Positions 1-6,113 of a stretch of 6,948 nucleotides of DNA are shown here, piece after piece. The stretch is from an uncultured Oscillospiraceae bacterium (GTDB taxonomy: Bacteria > Bacillota > Clostridia > Oscillospirales > Acutalibacteraceae). The stretch lies in contig UQZS01000077.1 of NCBI GenBank assembly GCA_900545625.1, positions 1 through 6,948 of the forward strand. The letters run 5' to 3'. Under the pieces are notes generated by a model. It searched no databases. It was not told the DNA's origin and was given only the letters and a program-made list of their open reading frames with translations. Both the position numbers and the translations under genes were made by a program. The stretch's first letter is position 1, and each line of letters starts with the position of its first letter.

Positions 1-1946
1 GCCGAAAACAGGACGCACAAAAGCGCTGCCGTCTGTGCGGCAGGCGGCAAGAGGGGCGAGAGCAAGCAGAGAAGGAATCCGGCGGCGGGTGTCAGATCGC
101 GGCGCAGGCAGTCAAACAGCTTGTACCGCGACACGGCGGGCAGACGGACCGCGCGCCCGGTGTCATCGGGAAATGCGGCACGCAGCAGCACGAGATTCTG
201 CGCGTCCCCGCGCACCCAGCGCCCAAGCCTTGCAAGGTGCGAACCGAGCGCCGACGGACAGCCCTCCGTCACCTGCGCCGTGCCCACGAACGCCGTGCGT
301 AAGACCTCTCCCTCCGGGATGTCGTGGCTTAGAACCGTTTCTTTCGGGAAAAGCCCCGGCAAAAGCGATGCGCAGGCCGCAACGTCCATCAGCCCCTTCC
401 CCGTAAACAGGCTCGCGCCGGACAGGGTCTGCCAGCGTTCATGCAGCTCGCGCACATAGCCCGAAACGCCGCCCGCACCCGCTGTCAGACATGAAAAGCG
501 CGTACAAAATGCCGCTTCGGAGGAAACCTCCGCCTGCGGTACGAAAATGCCGTACCCGCGCGTGACGCGGCGCGCCTTTTCATCGATGTGCGGCGCGTTT
601 TCGGGATGCCGCGCTGCGGCGAGCAACCGGAAAAGGCAGTCGGGGGCGGGCGACGCGTCCGCGTCGAGCGCGAATACATATTTCACCCCGTGCAAAAGGG
701 CTTGCGCCCCGTGGCAGACCGAAAAGGCAGACGCATCGCCGTGTGCGAGCAGGGCAAACAGCGCACAAAGCGCACCGCGTTTGCGCTCAAAGCCCGTGTA
801 GGCGTTCTGCGTTTCGGAAAAGGTGCGCCCGCGCACGAGCAGGACAAAGCGGCCGGGATATTTTTCGTTGAGCGCGTCGATCATGCGCTTTGCCGCCGCG
901 ATGTCGGCATTGTCCGTTTCCTGCTCGGCGGACGGCGCGGCTTTGAGATCGGCAAGCAAGGCTACGCCCAGCGCCCCCCTGCCCGCCGAAAGGTACACTT
1001 CTTCGAGGTGGTCGGAAAGCGCAGCCTCTCTGCCGCCTTCGGGCAGAAGCGCAGACACCGTCACGAGCGTGCGCGCCCTGCCGCCAACGCGCGAACGCAC
1101 ACGGCAGGTGGGAACGATCTTCGGCTTTGCGCGCCGCAGCACGAGCCGTTCCAATATGGGCGACAGGCCCGCGAACAACGGCATCCACAAAAGCGGCAGC
1201 AGCCACCATATGCCGAATATGCCCGCCACCGCCGCAGCCGCAGTCCACGAAAGCGTCCATTGGAGCCCTGTCAGCGCGCGCCCGCGCACGAACCGTTCCT
1301 TTTCCCACAGCAGCCGCCAAAGCGTCGTATTTTCCGCCGCGGCGCGCTGCATGAGCTTTTGCGCCGCCGCCGCCTCCGAAACGCCCCGCTTTTTTGCAAA
1401 ATGCGAAAGCCGTTCGCGGTACGCCGCTTTGGTCCGATCGTCAGACGCACGAAAGCCCGCATCCGTAAGGCAAATGCGTTCGGCATCGCTTAAATGTGCA
1501 AACAGCCGCGCAAAATCCGTCTGTGCCGCTTCTTGAAGCGCCTGCGCCGCACGCACCGCCTGTTCTGCATCCTCGCTTTCTGCGGCGCAAAGCACGCACG
1601 CCGTGCGAAAAAGCAGCCCCGTAAGCGTCAGCTCCGTAAAGCTGAAGCTGCCGCCTGCAAGCGAAGAAGCAAGCGAATCGAGCGTCGGCGCGTAAGGCTC
1701 TTGCACAAACGCCTGCAGCCGTTCAAAGGCACGCGGCAGACCGCTTTCCCCGGCGGGTAAACCGGGTGCAGCGCGCAGATCCCGCAGCCCGCTTTCCGCC
1801 GCTTCGCAAAGCTGCGGCAGAAACGGGAGAAGCTGCTCGCCTGCTGTACTTTGCGCGCCGTCCTGCCCGCCCGCATACATACGCGTAAGAGCCTTACGCG
1901 CTCTGCGAAGCCTTTTGTAAAGCGCGCGCACTGCCGTTTTTTTCAT
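1..1946 (-). CDS. Cyclic beta-1,2-glucan synthase-like glycosyltransferase (GT84), N-terminal part
   Basis: The reverse strand is open from ATG at 1946 to the window edge, 648 codons without a stop, preceded by GGAGGA nine bases upstream. Residues 1-210 are a soluble, mostly helical region; a stretch near 140-175 (DRTKAAYRERLSHFAKKRG) resembles the region before the first membrane segments of NdvB/ChvB proteins. A hydrophobic segment lies near 225-262. The glycosyltransferase part shows the spaced motif of processive enzymes: D333 (LLAD), DAD at 428-430, SHD at 540-542 followed by IPEG, and RxxRW at 573-577 followed by VRGD. A second hydrophobic block starts near 615. This order matches family GT84, which polymerises glucose from UDP-glucose at the inner membrane face and in known members is followed by glycoamylase-like and GH94 domains, expected beyond the left edge. 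The N-terminal region is shorter than in proteobacterial NdvB. Family assignment is firm; a cyclic product in this organism is inference. Confidence 0.85.
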   Translation of the reverse strand, partial: MKKTAVRALYKRLRRARKALTRMYAGGQDGAQSTAGEQLLPFLPQLCEAAESGLRDLRAAPGLPAGESGLPRAFERLQAFVQEPYAPTLDSLASSLAGGSFSFTELTLTGLLFRTACVLCAAESEDAEQAVRAAQALQEAAQTDFARLFAHLSDAERICLTDAGFRASDDRTKAAYRERLSHFAKKRGVSEAAAAQKLMQRAAAENTTLWRLLWEKERFVRGRALTGLQWTLSWTAAAAVAGIFGIWWLLPLLWMPLFAGLSPILERLVLRRAKPKIVPTCRVRSRVGGRARTLVTVSALLPEGGREAALSDHLEEVYLSAGRGALGVALLADLKAAPSAEQETDNADIAAAKRMIDALNEKYPGRFVLLVRGRTFSETQNAYTGFERKRGALCALFALLAHGDASAFSVCHGAQALLHGVKYVFALDADASPAPDCLFRLLAAARHPENAPHIDEKARRVTRGYGIFVPQAEVSSEAAFCTRFSCLTAGAGGVSGYVRELHERWQTLSGASLFTGKGLMDVAACASLLPGLFPKETVLSHDIPEGEVLRTAFVGTAQVTEGCPSALGSHLARLGRWVRGDAQNLVLLRAAFPDDTGRAVRLPAVSRYKLFDCLRRDLTPAAGFLLCLLSPLLPPAAQTAALLCVLFS

Positions 1947-2046
1947 CGTCGAAAATCCTCCGCGCCCGGCGGGCTTGCCGCCGTAAAATTATTCCTATCT
2001 TTCCCCGATTTCGGCGAATAAACCATGCGGCGGGCGGAAAAGGTAT

Positions 2047-2080
2047 ATTAGATGCCGGACGTTAGATATTAGATGCTATA
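2047..2080 (+). repeat. Degenerate heptad array, copy A
   Basis: Consecutive seven-base units read TTAGATG, CCGGACG, TTAGATA, TTAGATG, CTATATG, followed by TGGGG. It lies about 100 bases upstream of the GT84 start. The same run of units recurs inverted at 4574-4606 and directly at 6036-6070. Together with the spacer up to 2138 and the hairpin at 2139-2163 it forms a composite element. Confidence 0.8.
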
Positions 2081-2138
2081 TGTGGGGTGGGGAAGTTTGC
2101 GCAAAGCCGTGGGGTCTCTGTAATTTTTTTTGCGTGTT

Positions 2139-2341
2139 GCAGGGCGGGGGCTTGCTCCCGCCGTATGAAGAACAGATTTTATCTCTCCCCCTTCCGCCTT
2201 GCGGCGGCATCCCCCTCGTCAGAGGGGGAAACGCACAACCGGAAGTCAGTACAAACCTTTTCCTCCCTCTGATGAGGGAGGTGGCGCGCGCTTTGCGCGT
2301 GACGGAGGGAGAGACCGTAGGGCGGGGGCTTGCTCCCGCCG
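2139..2341 (+). repeat. 201-bp interspersed repeat, copy 1, with hairpins at both ends
   Basis: Positions 2141-2341 match 6116-6316 with two differences (2146 G to T, 2332 G to A). Each end carries a hairpin of the GTAGGG family (2139-2163 and 2317-2341; stem GGCGGG/CCCGCC), both in the plus orientation. The middle (2182-2314) is a fold-back: TCTCTCCC at 2182-2189 is the inverse of GGGAGAGA at 2307-2314. Each arm contains a GC hairpin (2194-2204; 2285-2301) and a purine/pyrimidine hairpin (CCCCCTC/GAGGGGG at 2211-2228; CCTCCCTC/GAGGGAGG at 2262-2281). It looks like a non-coding MITE- or REP-like element; reading frames through it are not convincing genes. Similar short repeats are, from memory, common in gut Clostridia. 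Confidence 0.9.
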
Positions 2342-2363
2342 CAAAATGGTAAAGCTCTTGTCT

Positions 2364-2385
2364 ATTCTTTTCCCGGGAAAAGAAT
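2364..2385. repeat. Perfect 22-bp palindrome
   Basis: ATTCTTTTCCC is followed directly by its exact reverse complement, with no loop. It sits between the two hairpin repeats at 2317-2341 and 2429-2453. The lack of a loop and of a clear transcript to terminate argues against a classic terminator. It could be a dimeric-protein site or a further repeat module; a shorter CCCGGG-centred palindrome occurs in the equivalent spacer at 6373-6382. Confidence 0.6.
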
Positions 2386-2428
2386 GCTTAAAATTTTCAA
2401 AACAGCGGAAGGCTTCCCCCTCTGCCCT

Positions 2429-2453
2429 CGGCGGGAGCAAGCTCCCGCCCTAC
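2429..2453 (-). repeat. Hairpin repeat of the GTAGGG family
   Basis: Read on the minus strand it begins GTAGGG and folds as GGCGGGAGC / GCTCCCGCC, a perfect stem around TT (in practice a shorter stem with a small loop). It faces the plus-oriented copy at 2317-2341 across 87 bases, giving an inverted pair. Confidence 0.85.
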
Positions 2454-2589
2454 GTCATTCCCTGCGCAGCCACAGCTTTGCGGCGTTGCTTCGTTTTGCT
2501 TTTGCTCCCTGCCGTTTCCTGCTATTTTGTTCAAAACCCGACAGAATCCGCCGCACCCGTTCAACTTCCCTGTTTGGCGGCTTTTTTGG

Positions 2590-2618
2590 TTTACAAATCG
2601 GCTATTTCGTGGTATGCT
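2590..2618 (+). promoter_or_regulatory. Sigma-A-type promoter of the radical SAM gene, extended -10
   Basis: TTTACA at 2590-2595 and TATGCT at 2613-2618 are separated by 17 bases, and TGG directly before the -10 hexamer supplies an extended -10 TGn. The predicted transcript starts near 2625, giving a leader of roughly 65 bases before the gene. No competing promoter of similar quality is visible in the 150 bases upstream. Confidence 0.7.
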
Positions 2619-2651
2619 AAAAATGAACTGATAAGGTAAACGTTTTCTCAA

Positions 2652-2677
2652 CGCCGCGCATGGCACCCGCCGCGGCG
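2652..2677 (+). promoter_or_regulatory. Leader hairpin next to the ribosome binding site
   Basis: CGCCGCG at 2652-2658 pairs perfectly with CGCGGCG at 2671-2677 around a 12-base loop. The stem ends on the base before the Shine-Dalgarno at 2678, so its stability could affect ribosome access. A regulatory role is inference; GC-rich DNA makes such stems by chance fairly often. Confidence 0.35.
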
Positions 2678-2683
2678 AAAGGA
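2678..2683 (+). promoter_or_regulatory. Ribosome binding site deciding the radical SAM start
   Basis: AAAGGA lies eight bases upstream of ATG 2692, a normal spacing. The earlier in-frame ATG at 2683 overlaps this motif and would have no usable spacing, so 2692 is preferred. Confidence 0.7.
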
Positions 2684-2691
2684 TGGATTTT

Positions 2692-4284
2692 ATGGGCAAA
2701 TCACACAAGGTGCAGCGCGCCGCCATTGCAGTCGCGCTCGACGGAATTCTCAAGTATGTTTACAAAGACCCCTACCCGAACCTTGTCAAGCTCGCCGACC
2801 GCGTCGGTGCGCTGTTCGGCGGGATCTTTCCCTCGGAAAACTTCAAAAAGATGAAGGCCGCCGCCGCAGACCCCGACAACGTTTGGACGCAGTATGCGGT
2901 AAGCCTTTTGCGCGATGTCGATCCGCGCGTAGCACGGCAGATGCTGCTTTCTCTCGGCGTGGACGCCGGCCTTTACGGCACTAAAACGGTCCGCGCGCTT
3001 CGCGAAGAGCTGCACTGCAACGTGCCGTTCATCATCCTGTTCGACCCGACAAGCGCCTGCAACCTCAAATGCAAGGGCTGCTGGGCGGCGGAGTACGGCC
3101 ACAAGCTGAGCCTTACGAACGAGGAGATGCAGTCCATCGTCTCGCAGGGCAAAGAGATGGGCACGCATTTTTATATGCTCACGGGCGGCGAACCGCTCAT
3201 CCGCAAAAATGACATCGTGGAGCTTGCGCGCCGAAACCGCGACTGCACCTTCGTCATTTACACAAATGCCACGCTTGTAGACCAGAAATTCTGCGAGGAC
3301 ATGAACGAGTGCGGCAACATAAGCCTTGCGCTGAGCCTGGAGGGTTCGGAGGAATCCAACGACTGGCGGCGCGGCGAGGGCGCATATAAGCACACGCTTG
3401 CGGCGATGGAGCTTTTGCAGAAAAACAAGTGCCTGTTCGGCATTTCGGTCTGCTATACGCGCAAAAACGTAGATCAGGTCACGAGCGACGAATTTATTGA
3501 CATGGTGCTCGAAAAGGGCGTGAAATACGCGCTTTATTTCAACTACATGCCCGTTGGGCACGATGCGGATCCCGCGCTTATCCCCACCCCCGCCCAGCGT
3601 GAATACATGTACGGCTGGATGAAACGCATCCGCAACTCGAAAACCGGCAAGCCTTTGTTTGTCATGGACTTCCAGGATGACGGCGAATACGTCGGCGGGT
3701 GCATCGCGGGCGGGCGCAACTATTTCCACATCAATTCCGCAGGCGACATCGAGCCGTGCGTGTTCATCCACTATTCCGATGCGAACATCCGCACGCACAC
3801 GCTCAAAGAGGCGCTCAAGTCCCCGCTGTTCATGGAATACTATCACAACCAGCCCTTTAACGACAACCATCTGCGCCCCTGCCCCCTGCTTGAAAACCCG
3901 GAGCGGCTGCGCGAGATGGTGAAGCGCAGCGGCGCGAAGAGCTCGGATCTTCTGCACGCCGAGGACGTAGACACGCTTTGCGACAAGTGCGTGGCGTTTG
4001 CGCGCGAATGGGCGCCCGAAGCCCGGCGCATTTGGGACAGCACCCCGCACCGCGACACGCATACGCAGTATTACCGCGACACGCCGGAGGGCAAAGCGGC
4101 GGCGGCAAAGGCGGCGGAGCAAAACGCCGATACCCCCGACAAAGCCGGTGAAACGTGCGCCGCGCCGGCCGCGCAAGACGTTCCGGCAGGCTGTGCGCAC
4201 TGCGCCGCAGCGGCACAGTGCAAGGCTGCACAAAATGCGGACGCGCCGGCGGATGCGGAAGGCGCACGGGAAAAGGGCGTGTGA
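2692..4284 (+). CDS. Radical SAM/SPASM-domain protein of unknown substrate
   Basis: 530 residues from ATG 2692. An N-terminal region of about 110 residues (KYVYKDPYPNL near the start) precedes a radical SAM core. The core has C123-x3-C127-x2-C130 for the SAM-binding 4Fe-4S cluster, followed by W, and TGGEP at 164-168 for SAM contact. The C-terminal part is SPASM-like: C337 followed by hydrophobic-INSAGDIEPC (C356), then C397 (RPCPLL) and C430-x2-C433, enough for one or more auxiliary clusters. Many SPASM enzymes modify peptides, but no precursor peptide is adjacent, and the long N-terminal region recalls uncharacterised Clostridia radical SAM proteins. The last 60 or so residues are an Ala/Asp-rich, low-complexity tail with C489, C501, C504 and C510. 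It has its own promoter and terminator, so it is probably transcribed alone. Radical SAM assignment is firm; substrate is unknown. Confidence 0.92.
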   Translation: MGKSHKVQRAAIAVALDGILKYVYKDPYPNLVKLADRVGALFGGIFPSENFKKMKAAAADPDNVWTQYAVSLLRDVDPRVARQMLLSLGVDAGLYGTKTVRALREELHCNVPFIILFDPTSACNLKCKGCWAAEYGHKLSLTNEEMQSIVSQGKEMGTHFYMLTGGEPLIRKNDIVELARRNRDCTFVIYTNATLVDQKFCEDMNECGNISLALSLEGSEESNDWRRGEGAYKHTLAAMELLQKNKCLFGISVCYTRKNVDQVTSDEFIDMVLEKGVKYALYFNYMPVGHDADPALIPTPAQREYMYGWMKRIRNSKTGKPLFVMDFQDDGEYVGGCIAGGRNYFHINSAGDIEPCVFIHYSDANIRTHTLKEALKSPLFMEYYHNQPFNDNHLRPCPLLENPERLREMVKRSGAKSSDLLHAEDVDTLCDKCVAFAREWAPEARRIWDSTPHRDTHTQYYRDTPEGKAAAAKAAEQNADTPDKAGETCAAPAAQDVPAGCAHCAAAAQCKAAQNADAPADAEGAREKGV

Positions 4285-4336
4285 GGCGGTTGCCGAAAAA
4301 ACGGTTTTCGTAAGGAAAACAGAGAAAAATAAAAAT

Positions 4337-4376
4337 AAAGCGGTCCCGTGTCGTGTTTGACACGGGACCGCTTTTA
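4337..4376 (+). terminator. Intrinsic terminator of the radical SAM gene
   Basis: A perfect 16-base-pair stem (4337-4352 with 4359-4374, core GCGGTCCCGTGTC) with a 6-base loop is followed by a short T-rich end. It lies 52 bases after the stop codon and its AAA/TTT flanks make it usable in both directions. Confidence 0.9.
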
Positions 4377-4454
4377 TGCTGTGTGGGCATCCGCAAGTAA
4401 AGCAAAAGCTGCGCGCCGAACGGCTACGCGAAAGCTGACCGTCCATTGCTTATC

Positions 4455-4480
4455 GTAGGGACAGGGCTTGTCCCTGTCCG
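4455..4480 (+). repeat. Hairpin repeat, GTAGGG family, GGACAGGG stem variant
   Basis: GTAGGG overlaps a perfect stem GGACAGGG / CCCTGTCC around CTTGT, ending CG. It is the plus-oriented half of an inverted pair with 4500-4525; the outer ten bases GTAGGGACAG and CTGTCCCTAC are exact inverses. Confidence 0.85.
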
Positions 4481-4499
4481 CTTGCGATGCGCTTTCCCG

Positions 4500-4525
4500 C
4501 GGACAGCCGCAAGGGCTGTCCCTAC
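4500..4525 (-). repeat. Hairpin repeat, GTAGGG family, GGACAGCC stem variant
   Basis: On the minus strand GTAGGG overlaps the stem GGACAGCC / GGCTGTCC. Compared with 4455-4480 the two inner stem pairs are swapped on both sides, so pairing is kept. It begins composite element copy B, which continues through GGCTTTGCG (4544-4552) and CCCCACAT (4566-4573) to the heptad array. Confidence 0.85.
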
Positions 4526-4573
4526 GGGCTTGTACAAATTTTCGGCTTTGCGAAAAACCCGTCTGCCCCACAT

Positions 4574-4606
4574 CTAGCATCTAATATCTAACGTCTGAAA
4601 TCTAAA
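4574..4606 (-). repeat. Degenerate heptad array, copy B
   Basis: On the minus strand the units read TTAGATT, TCAGACG, TTAGATA, TTAGATG, CTAGATG, followed by TGGGG. The order of units matches copy A at 2047-2080 almost base for base, including the flanking CCCCACAT in the opposite reading. Confidence 0.8.
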
Positions 4607-4607
4607 A

Positions 4608-4633
4608 CGGACAGCCGCAAGGGCTGTCCCTAC
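4608..4633 (-). repeat. Hairpin repeat, identical to 4500-4525
   Basis: The 26 bases are identical to 4500-4525 and in the same orientation. The next 30 or so bases (with TAAATTTTTGCCTT) are a diverged version of those after 4525 (with CAAATTTTCGGCTTT), so flanking sequence was copied along with the hairpin. Confidence 0.85.
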
Positions 4634-4667
4634 GCGGTCGTGTAAATTTTTGCCTTGCTGAAAACAA

Positions 4668-4704
4668 TCTCTCCCTCATCTGTCTTCGTAAAGACAGGGA
4701 AAGG
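4668..4704. repeat. Solo arm related to the 201-bp fold-back repeat
   Basis: It starts TCTCTCCCTC, like each arm of the 201-bp element, and continues with a 7-bp hairpin CTGTCTT / AAGACAG (4680-4697) and GGAAAGG. It looks like a single or decayed arm lying next to the hairpin at 4608-4633. The remaining bases up to 4753 show no further feature. Confidence 0.45.
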
Positions 4705-4753
4705 CACAGAACCGAACCCTATCTCACACGCGGGATCGGGGCGATGCAATCCA

Positions 4754-5107
4754 TCAAGGTTCCTTCCAAAAACCACCCTTGTGAAAATTTTCATTTCCAA
4801 GCGGCTTTGCCGTTAGACGGAACAGGACACAGCCGTCCGGGCAGACGATCGTTTTACTGTATTTGCCGTCTCCGCCCAGATTTTCCAAGTCCCCGCCGCT
4901 TCGGATCGCTTCCATCAGCGGGAACAACTGCATCATCGTTTTGGAGCAGATCCCGAAGCCGTCCTGATTGACGGGACAGCCATAGGTACACGTATATGTA
5001 TCCCCTACCTCTTCCCCGTTGCGGCAATATCTTTCCGTGTGGTCGCCCCGCAAAAAACCGATGACTTCGATGTTAAATTCATATTCCTCGTCGTACCATT
5101 TTTTCAT
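4754..5107 (-). CDS. TIGR04076-like small Cys-containing protein
   Basis: From ATG 5107 the product has 117 residues, beginning MKKWYDEEYEFNIEV. AAAGGGG lies 11 bases upstream, slightly far; an upstream in-frame ATG at 5152 would add 15 basic residues (RKARRIK) but has no ribosome binding site. The core shows the layout of the TIGR04076 family: CPVNQDGFGIC in the middle, a segment with LFPLMEAIRSGGD, and a closing TIVCPDGCVLFRL. An additional Cys pair precedes the core (YTCTYGC). The family has no established function; the conserved cysteines suggest metal binding or redox chemistry (inference). It follows mrp on the same strand after 97 bases that hold a hairpin terminator, and no good promoter is visible, so it may be expressed by readthrough or from an unrecognised promoter. 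Assignment is by motif recognition and moderately sure. Confidence 0.65.
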   Translation of the reverse strand: MKKWYDEEYEFNIEVIGFLRGDHTERYCRNGEEVGDTYTCTYGCPVNQDGFGICSKTMMQLFPLMEAIRSGGDLENLGGDGKYSKTIVCPDGCVLFRLTAKPLGNENFHKGGFWKEP

Positions 5108-5163
5108 ACCGTTCTTTACCCCTTTCGCTTTTATTCTGCGCGCTTTCCGCATCGCCGATTTTC

Positions 5164-5200
5164 AAAAACGGTAAAGGGCATGGCGCGCAGCCATGCCCTT
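5164..5200 (-). terminator. Hairpin terminator downstream of mrp
   Basis: AAGGGCATGGC (5174-5184) and its exact complement (5190-5200) form an 11-bp stem with a 5-base loop, four bases after the mrp stop codon. On the minus strand the T-run (TTTTTG) starts five bases after the stem. On the plus strand it is followed by an even T-richer tract, so it may act in both directions. Confidence 0.65.
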
Positions 5201-5204
5201 GTTT

Positions 5205-6020
5205 TTATTTCTTTTCGATCGCTTCAAGCGCGCTTTTCAAAGCGTCCGTATCGGAAAGCTCGATCGCGCCCTTGTCGGCAAGCGAGGTGTTTTTCGGGTC
5301 GATGGGCAGCCGCGCAAGCACGGGGATCCCATATTCCGCAGCGACGCCGTCGAGCTTGCTTTCGCCGAAAACGGCGTGCCGTTTTTTGCAGTCGGGGCAT
5401 TCGAACCAGCTCATGTTCTCGATGAAGCCCAAAACGGGGATGTTCATTTCTTTCGCCATGTTGTACGCCTTTTTGACGATCAGCGTGACGAGCTCCTGCG
5501 GGGTGGTGACGACCAGAATGCCGTCGAGCGGCAGGGATTGGAACACCGTCAGCGGCACGTCGCCCGTGCCGGGGGGCATATCGACGAACATATAATCCAC
5601 GTCGCCCCAAATGACCTCCTGCCAAAACTGCTGGATCATGCCGGAGATCACGGGCCCGCGCCAGATGACCGGGGCGTCCTCCTTTTCGAGCAGCAGATTG
5701 ACGCTCATCACGCGGATACCGGTTTTTGTCTCCATCGGGAAAATGCCGTCGGCGCTGCCCTCGGCGCGCCCGTGCAGCCCGAACATTTTGGGGATCGACG
5801 GCCCCGTTACGTCCGCATCGAGGATCGCGGTCCGGAAGCCCTGCGCTTGGGCTGCAACGGCAAGCATTGCGGTCACGGTGCTTTTGCCGACACCGCCCTT
5901 GCCGCTGACCACGCCGATAACGTGCTTTACCGTGCTGTATTGGTTCGCGGGCAGGCGCAGGTCGCGCGCGGCGCAGTCCTGCGAGCAGGATGCGCAGTCA
6001 TGGGAACAGGATTCGCTCAT
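5205..6020 (-). CDS. mrp: Mrp/NBP35-type Fe-S cluster carrier ATPase
   Basis: 271 residues from ATG 6020, with AAGGAG nine bases upstream. Mrp proteins are cytoplasmic P-loop ATPases of the SIMIBI class that bind a 4Fe-4S cluster at a dimer interface and pass it to apo-proteins. Visible motifs are the deviant Walker A SGKGGVGKST (39-48), DAD with VTGPSIPKMFG (68-81), Walker B FVDMPPGTGD (145-154), ENMS (201-204) and the cluster-binding C208-x2-C211. The N-terminus carries a further Cys cluster, C5-x3-C9-x2-C12-x3-C16, seen in clostridial Mrp proteins and reminiscent of, but not spaced like, eukaryotic Nbp35. It lacks the N-terminal MIP18/DUF59 domain of longer Mrp proteins. The heptad array directly abuts its ribosome binding site. 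Confidence 0.95.
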   Translation of the reverse strand: MSESCSHDCASCSQDCAARDLRLPANQYSTVKHVIGVVSGKGGVGKSTVTAMLAVAAQAQGFRTAILDADVTGPSIPKMFGLHGRAEGSADGIFPMETKTGIRVMSVNLLLEKEDAPVIWRGPVISGMIQQFWQEVIWGDVDYMFVDMPPGTGDVPLTVFQSLPLDGILVVTTPQELVTLIVKKAYNMAKEMNIPVLGFIENMSWFECPDCKKRHAVFGESKLDGVAAEYGIPVLARLPIDPKNTSLADKGAIELSDTDALKSALEAIEKK

Positions 6021-6035
6021 GTTTCATATCTCCTT

Positions 6036-6070
6036 GTTAGATGTTAGATATTAGATGCCGGATGCCGGAT
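6036..6070 (+). repeat. Degenerate heptad array, copy C, abutting the mrp ribosome binding site
   Basis: Units read TTAGATG, TTAGATA, TTAGATG, CCGGATG, CCGGATG. The first base of the array is the base next to the mrp Shine-Dalgarno (6030-6035), so mrp transcripts must start within or beyond it. With AAAGCCGAAAATT (6091-6103) and the hairpin at 6114-6138 it forms composite element copy C. Confidence 0.8.
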
Positions 6071-6076
6071 GTGCAA
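6048..6076 (-). promoter_or_regulatory. Candidate mrp promoter inside the heptad array
   Basis: On the minus strand TTGCAC (6071-6076) and TAATAT (6048-6053) are 17 bases apart. Each matches the sigma-A consensus only partly (three and four of six). If real, the -10 hexamer comes from the repeat itself. TTGCCA slightly upstream is a better -35 but sits too far from this -10. Confidence 0.25.
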
Positions 6077-6113
6077 ATGGCAATCTGTAGAAAGCCGAAA
6101 ATTGGCAGGAACC

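Noticed and set aside
588..1493. 301-residue plus-strand open frame and several shorter ones opposite the GT84 gene
   Set aside because: Composition is Arg-rich with no motif, and the minus frame carries all the GT84 motifs without interruption.
2080..2352. Open frames of 60-90 residues inside the 201-bp repeats
   Set aside because: They follow palindromic repeat sequence in several frames, have no ribosome binding site, and the same peptide appears only because the repeat does.
2550..2587. Possible terminator: CCGCC, 24-base loop, GGCGG and six T
   Set aside because: The stem is short and the loop large, and no plus-strand gene precedes it; it lies just upstream of the radical SAM promoter.
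2454..2691. Search for a RiPP precursor peptide next to the radical SAM/SPASM gene, also 4285-4377
   Set aside because: No small open frame with a start, ribosome binding site and Cys- or Gly-rich core was found on either side.
2701..4446. 581-residue open frame on the minus strand opposite the radical SAM gene
   Set aside because: It lacks recognisable motifs, runs through the terminator, and overlaps a gene with full radical SAM and SPASM motifs; long antisense frames are expected in GC-rich coding DNA.
4455..4633. Three short palindromic repeats considered as a CRISPR array
   Set aside because: Orientation is mixed, spacing is irregular (19 and 82 bases), and no cas genes are present.
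5193..6047. 284-residue plus-strand open frame opposite mrp
   Set aside because: It mirrors mrp codons and has no family resemblance; mrp is unambiguous.
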